From assembly GCF_900110705.1 (NCBI RefSeq), contig NZ_FOEJ01000003.1, positions 62,001 to 126,000 of the forward strand: 64,000 nt of DNA. The letters run 5' to 3'. A program made the translations under genes and the position numbers. Positions 63,892-64,000 of the stretch are shown one piece after another. A model generated the notes under the pieces. That model saw nothing but the letters and a program-made list of their open reading frames with translations. It made no database searches and was not told where the DNA came from. Source of the DNA: Loktanella sp. DSM 29012 (GTDB lineage: Bacteria > Pseudomonadota > Alphaproteobacteria > Rhodobacterales > Rhodobacteraceae). Each line of letters starts with the position of its first letter. Positions within the stretch are counted from its first letter, which is position 1.

Positions 63892-64000
63892 ATGACAGAT
63901 GCACCATACCCCACCGTAAGAATGCTGCCCAAGGGCGATGCCCGTGCCGTCCGGCACGGGTTTCCTTGGGTTTACGCCAATGAACTGGTCACCGACCGTC
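63892..64000 (+). CDS. Class I rRNA methyltransferase-like protein (RlmI type), N-terminal part
   Basis: Cut by the window's right edge after 36 residues. The visible sequence includes RMLPKGDARAVRHGFPWVY followed by ANELV, the PUA-domain start of the RlmI/YccW family, which methylates 23S rRNA. The ATG at 63892 has AGGGG six bases upstream; an in-frame ATG at 63886 is too close to that site. The catalytic domain is outside the window, so the call rests on the N-terminal motif. Confidence 0.7.
   Translation, partial: MTDAPYPTVRMLPKGDARAVRHGFPWVYANELVTDR

Overview
The window (GC-rich, densely packed) looks like chromosome from a Rhodobacterales / Roseobacter-group alphaproteobacterium. Evidence is the ntrBC-ntrYX-trkAH-hfq-hflX gene order, a complete-order Rhodobacter-type gene transfer agent (GTA) cluster, a pyruvate dehydrogenase E1-beta with its own lipoyl domain, and an Entner-Doudoroff edd-eda pair. 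No insertion sequences, CRISPR arrays or rRNA genes were seen; one tRNA gene (Leu, anticodon UAG) is present.

Layout: 1-8.7 kb (+) nitrogen two-component systems NtrB/NtrC and NtrY/NtrX followed by the TrkA/TrkH potassium system; 8.8-10.3 kb hfq-hflX; 10.5-12.3 kb (-) glnB-glnA; 12.6-13.1 kb a small orphan Hint-domain protein; 13.3-14.7 kb tRNA-Leu and trigger factor; 15.4-16.7 kb (-) rpsF-rpsR-rplI; 17.6-19.5 kb a YceI protein facing a cytochrome b561-YceI fusion; 19.6-24.3 kb fatty-acid synthesis genes fabD-fabG-acpP-fabF with mltG; 24.5-38.6 kb the GTA structural cluster; 38.6-47.1 kb cysE, pdhA-pdhB-pdhC, a FtsB-like gene, class I aldolase, pgk and two cyclophilins; 47.2-50 kb selO-GNAT-nucleoside hydrolase; 50.5-53 kb ilvB-ilvN with an attenuator; 53-57.4 kb a run of minus-strand single genes (BrkB-like, YghU, Bpt, RDD, DUF2852, YbaK); 57.5-60.5 kb glnE; 60.5-63 kb edd-eda; the right edge cuts an rRNA methyltransferase-like gene.

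Functional links: NtrB, NtrC, GlnB, GlnA and GlnE together make up most of the PII/glutamine synthetase control circuit. GlnA carries the adenylylation Tyr397 and GlnB the T-loop Tyr51. Both NtrC and NtrX lack the GAFTGA loop needed to contact sigma-54, which fits the known sigma-70-type NtrC of Rhodobacter.

Most notable observations: (1) the GTA cluster is complete in order, but two essential genes, the large terminase and the major capsid protein, each carry one in-frame TAG codon while every other GTA ORF is open and the other GTA genes end in TGA or TAA. This suggests a recently disabled GTA, or less likely amber readthrough. (2) The ilvB operon starts with an unannotated 15-residue leader peptide containing VVLIV, followed by an intrinsic terminator, preceded by a good promoter: a classical branched-chain amino acid attenuator. 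(3) A LacI-type palindromic operator lies upstream of edd. (4) Several small translationally coupled genes of unknown function (after glnE and after the last GTA gene) merit attention.
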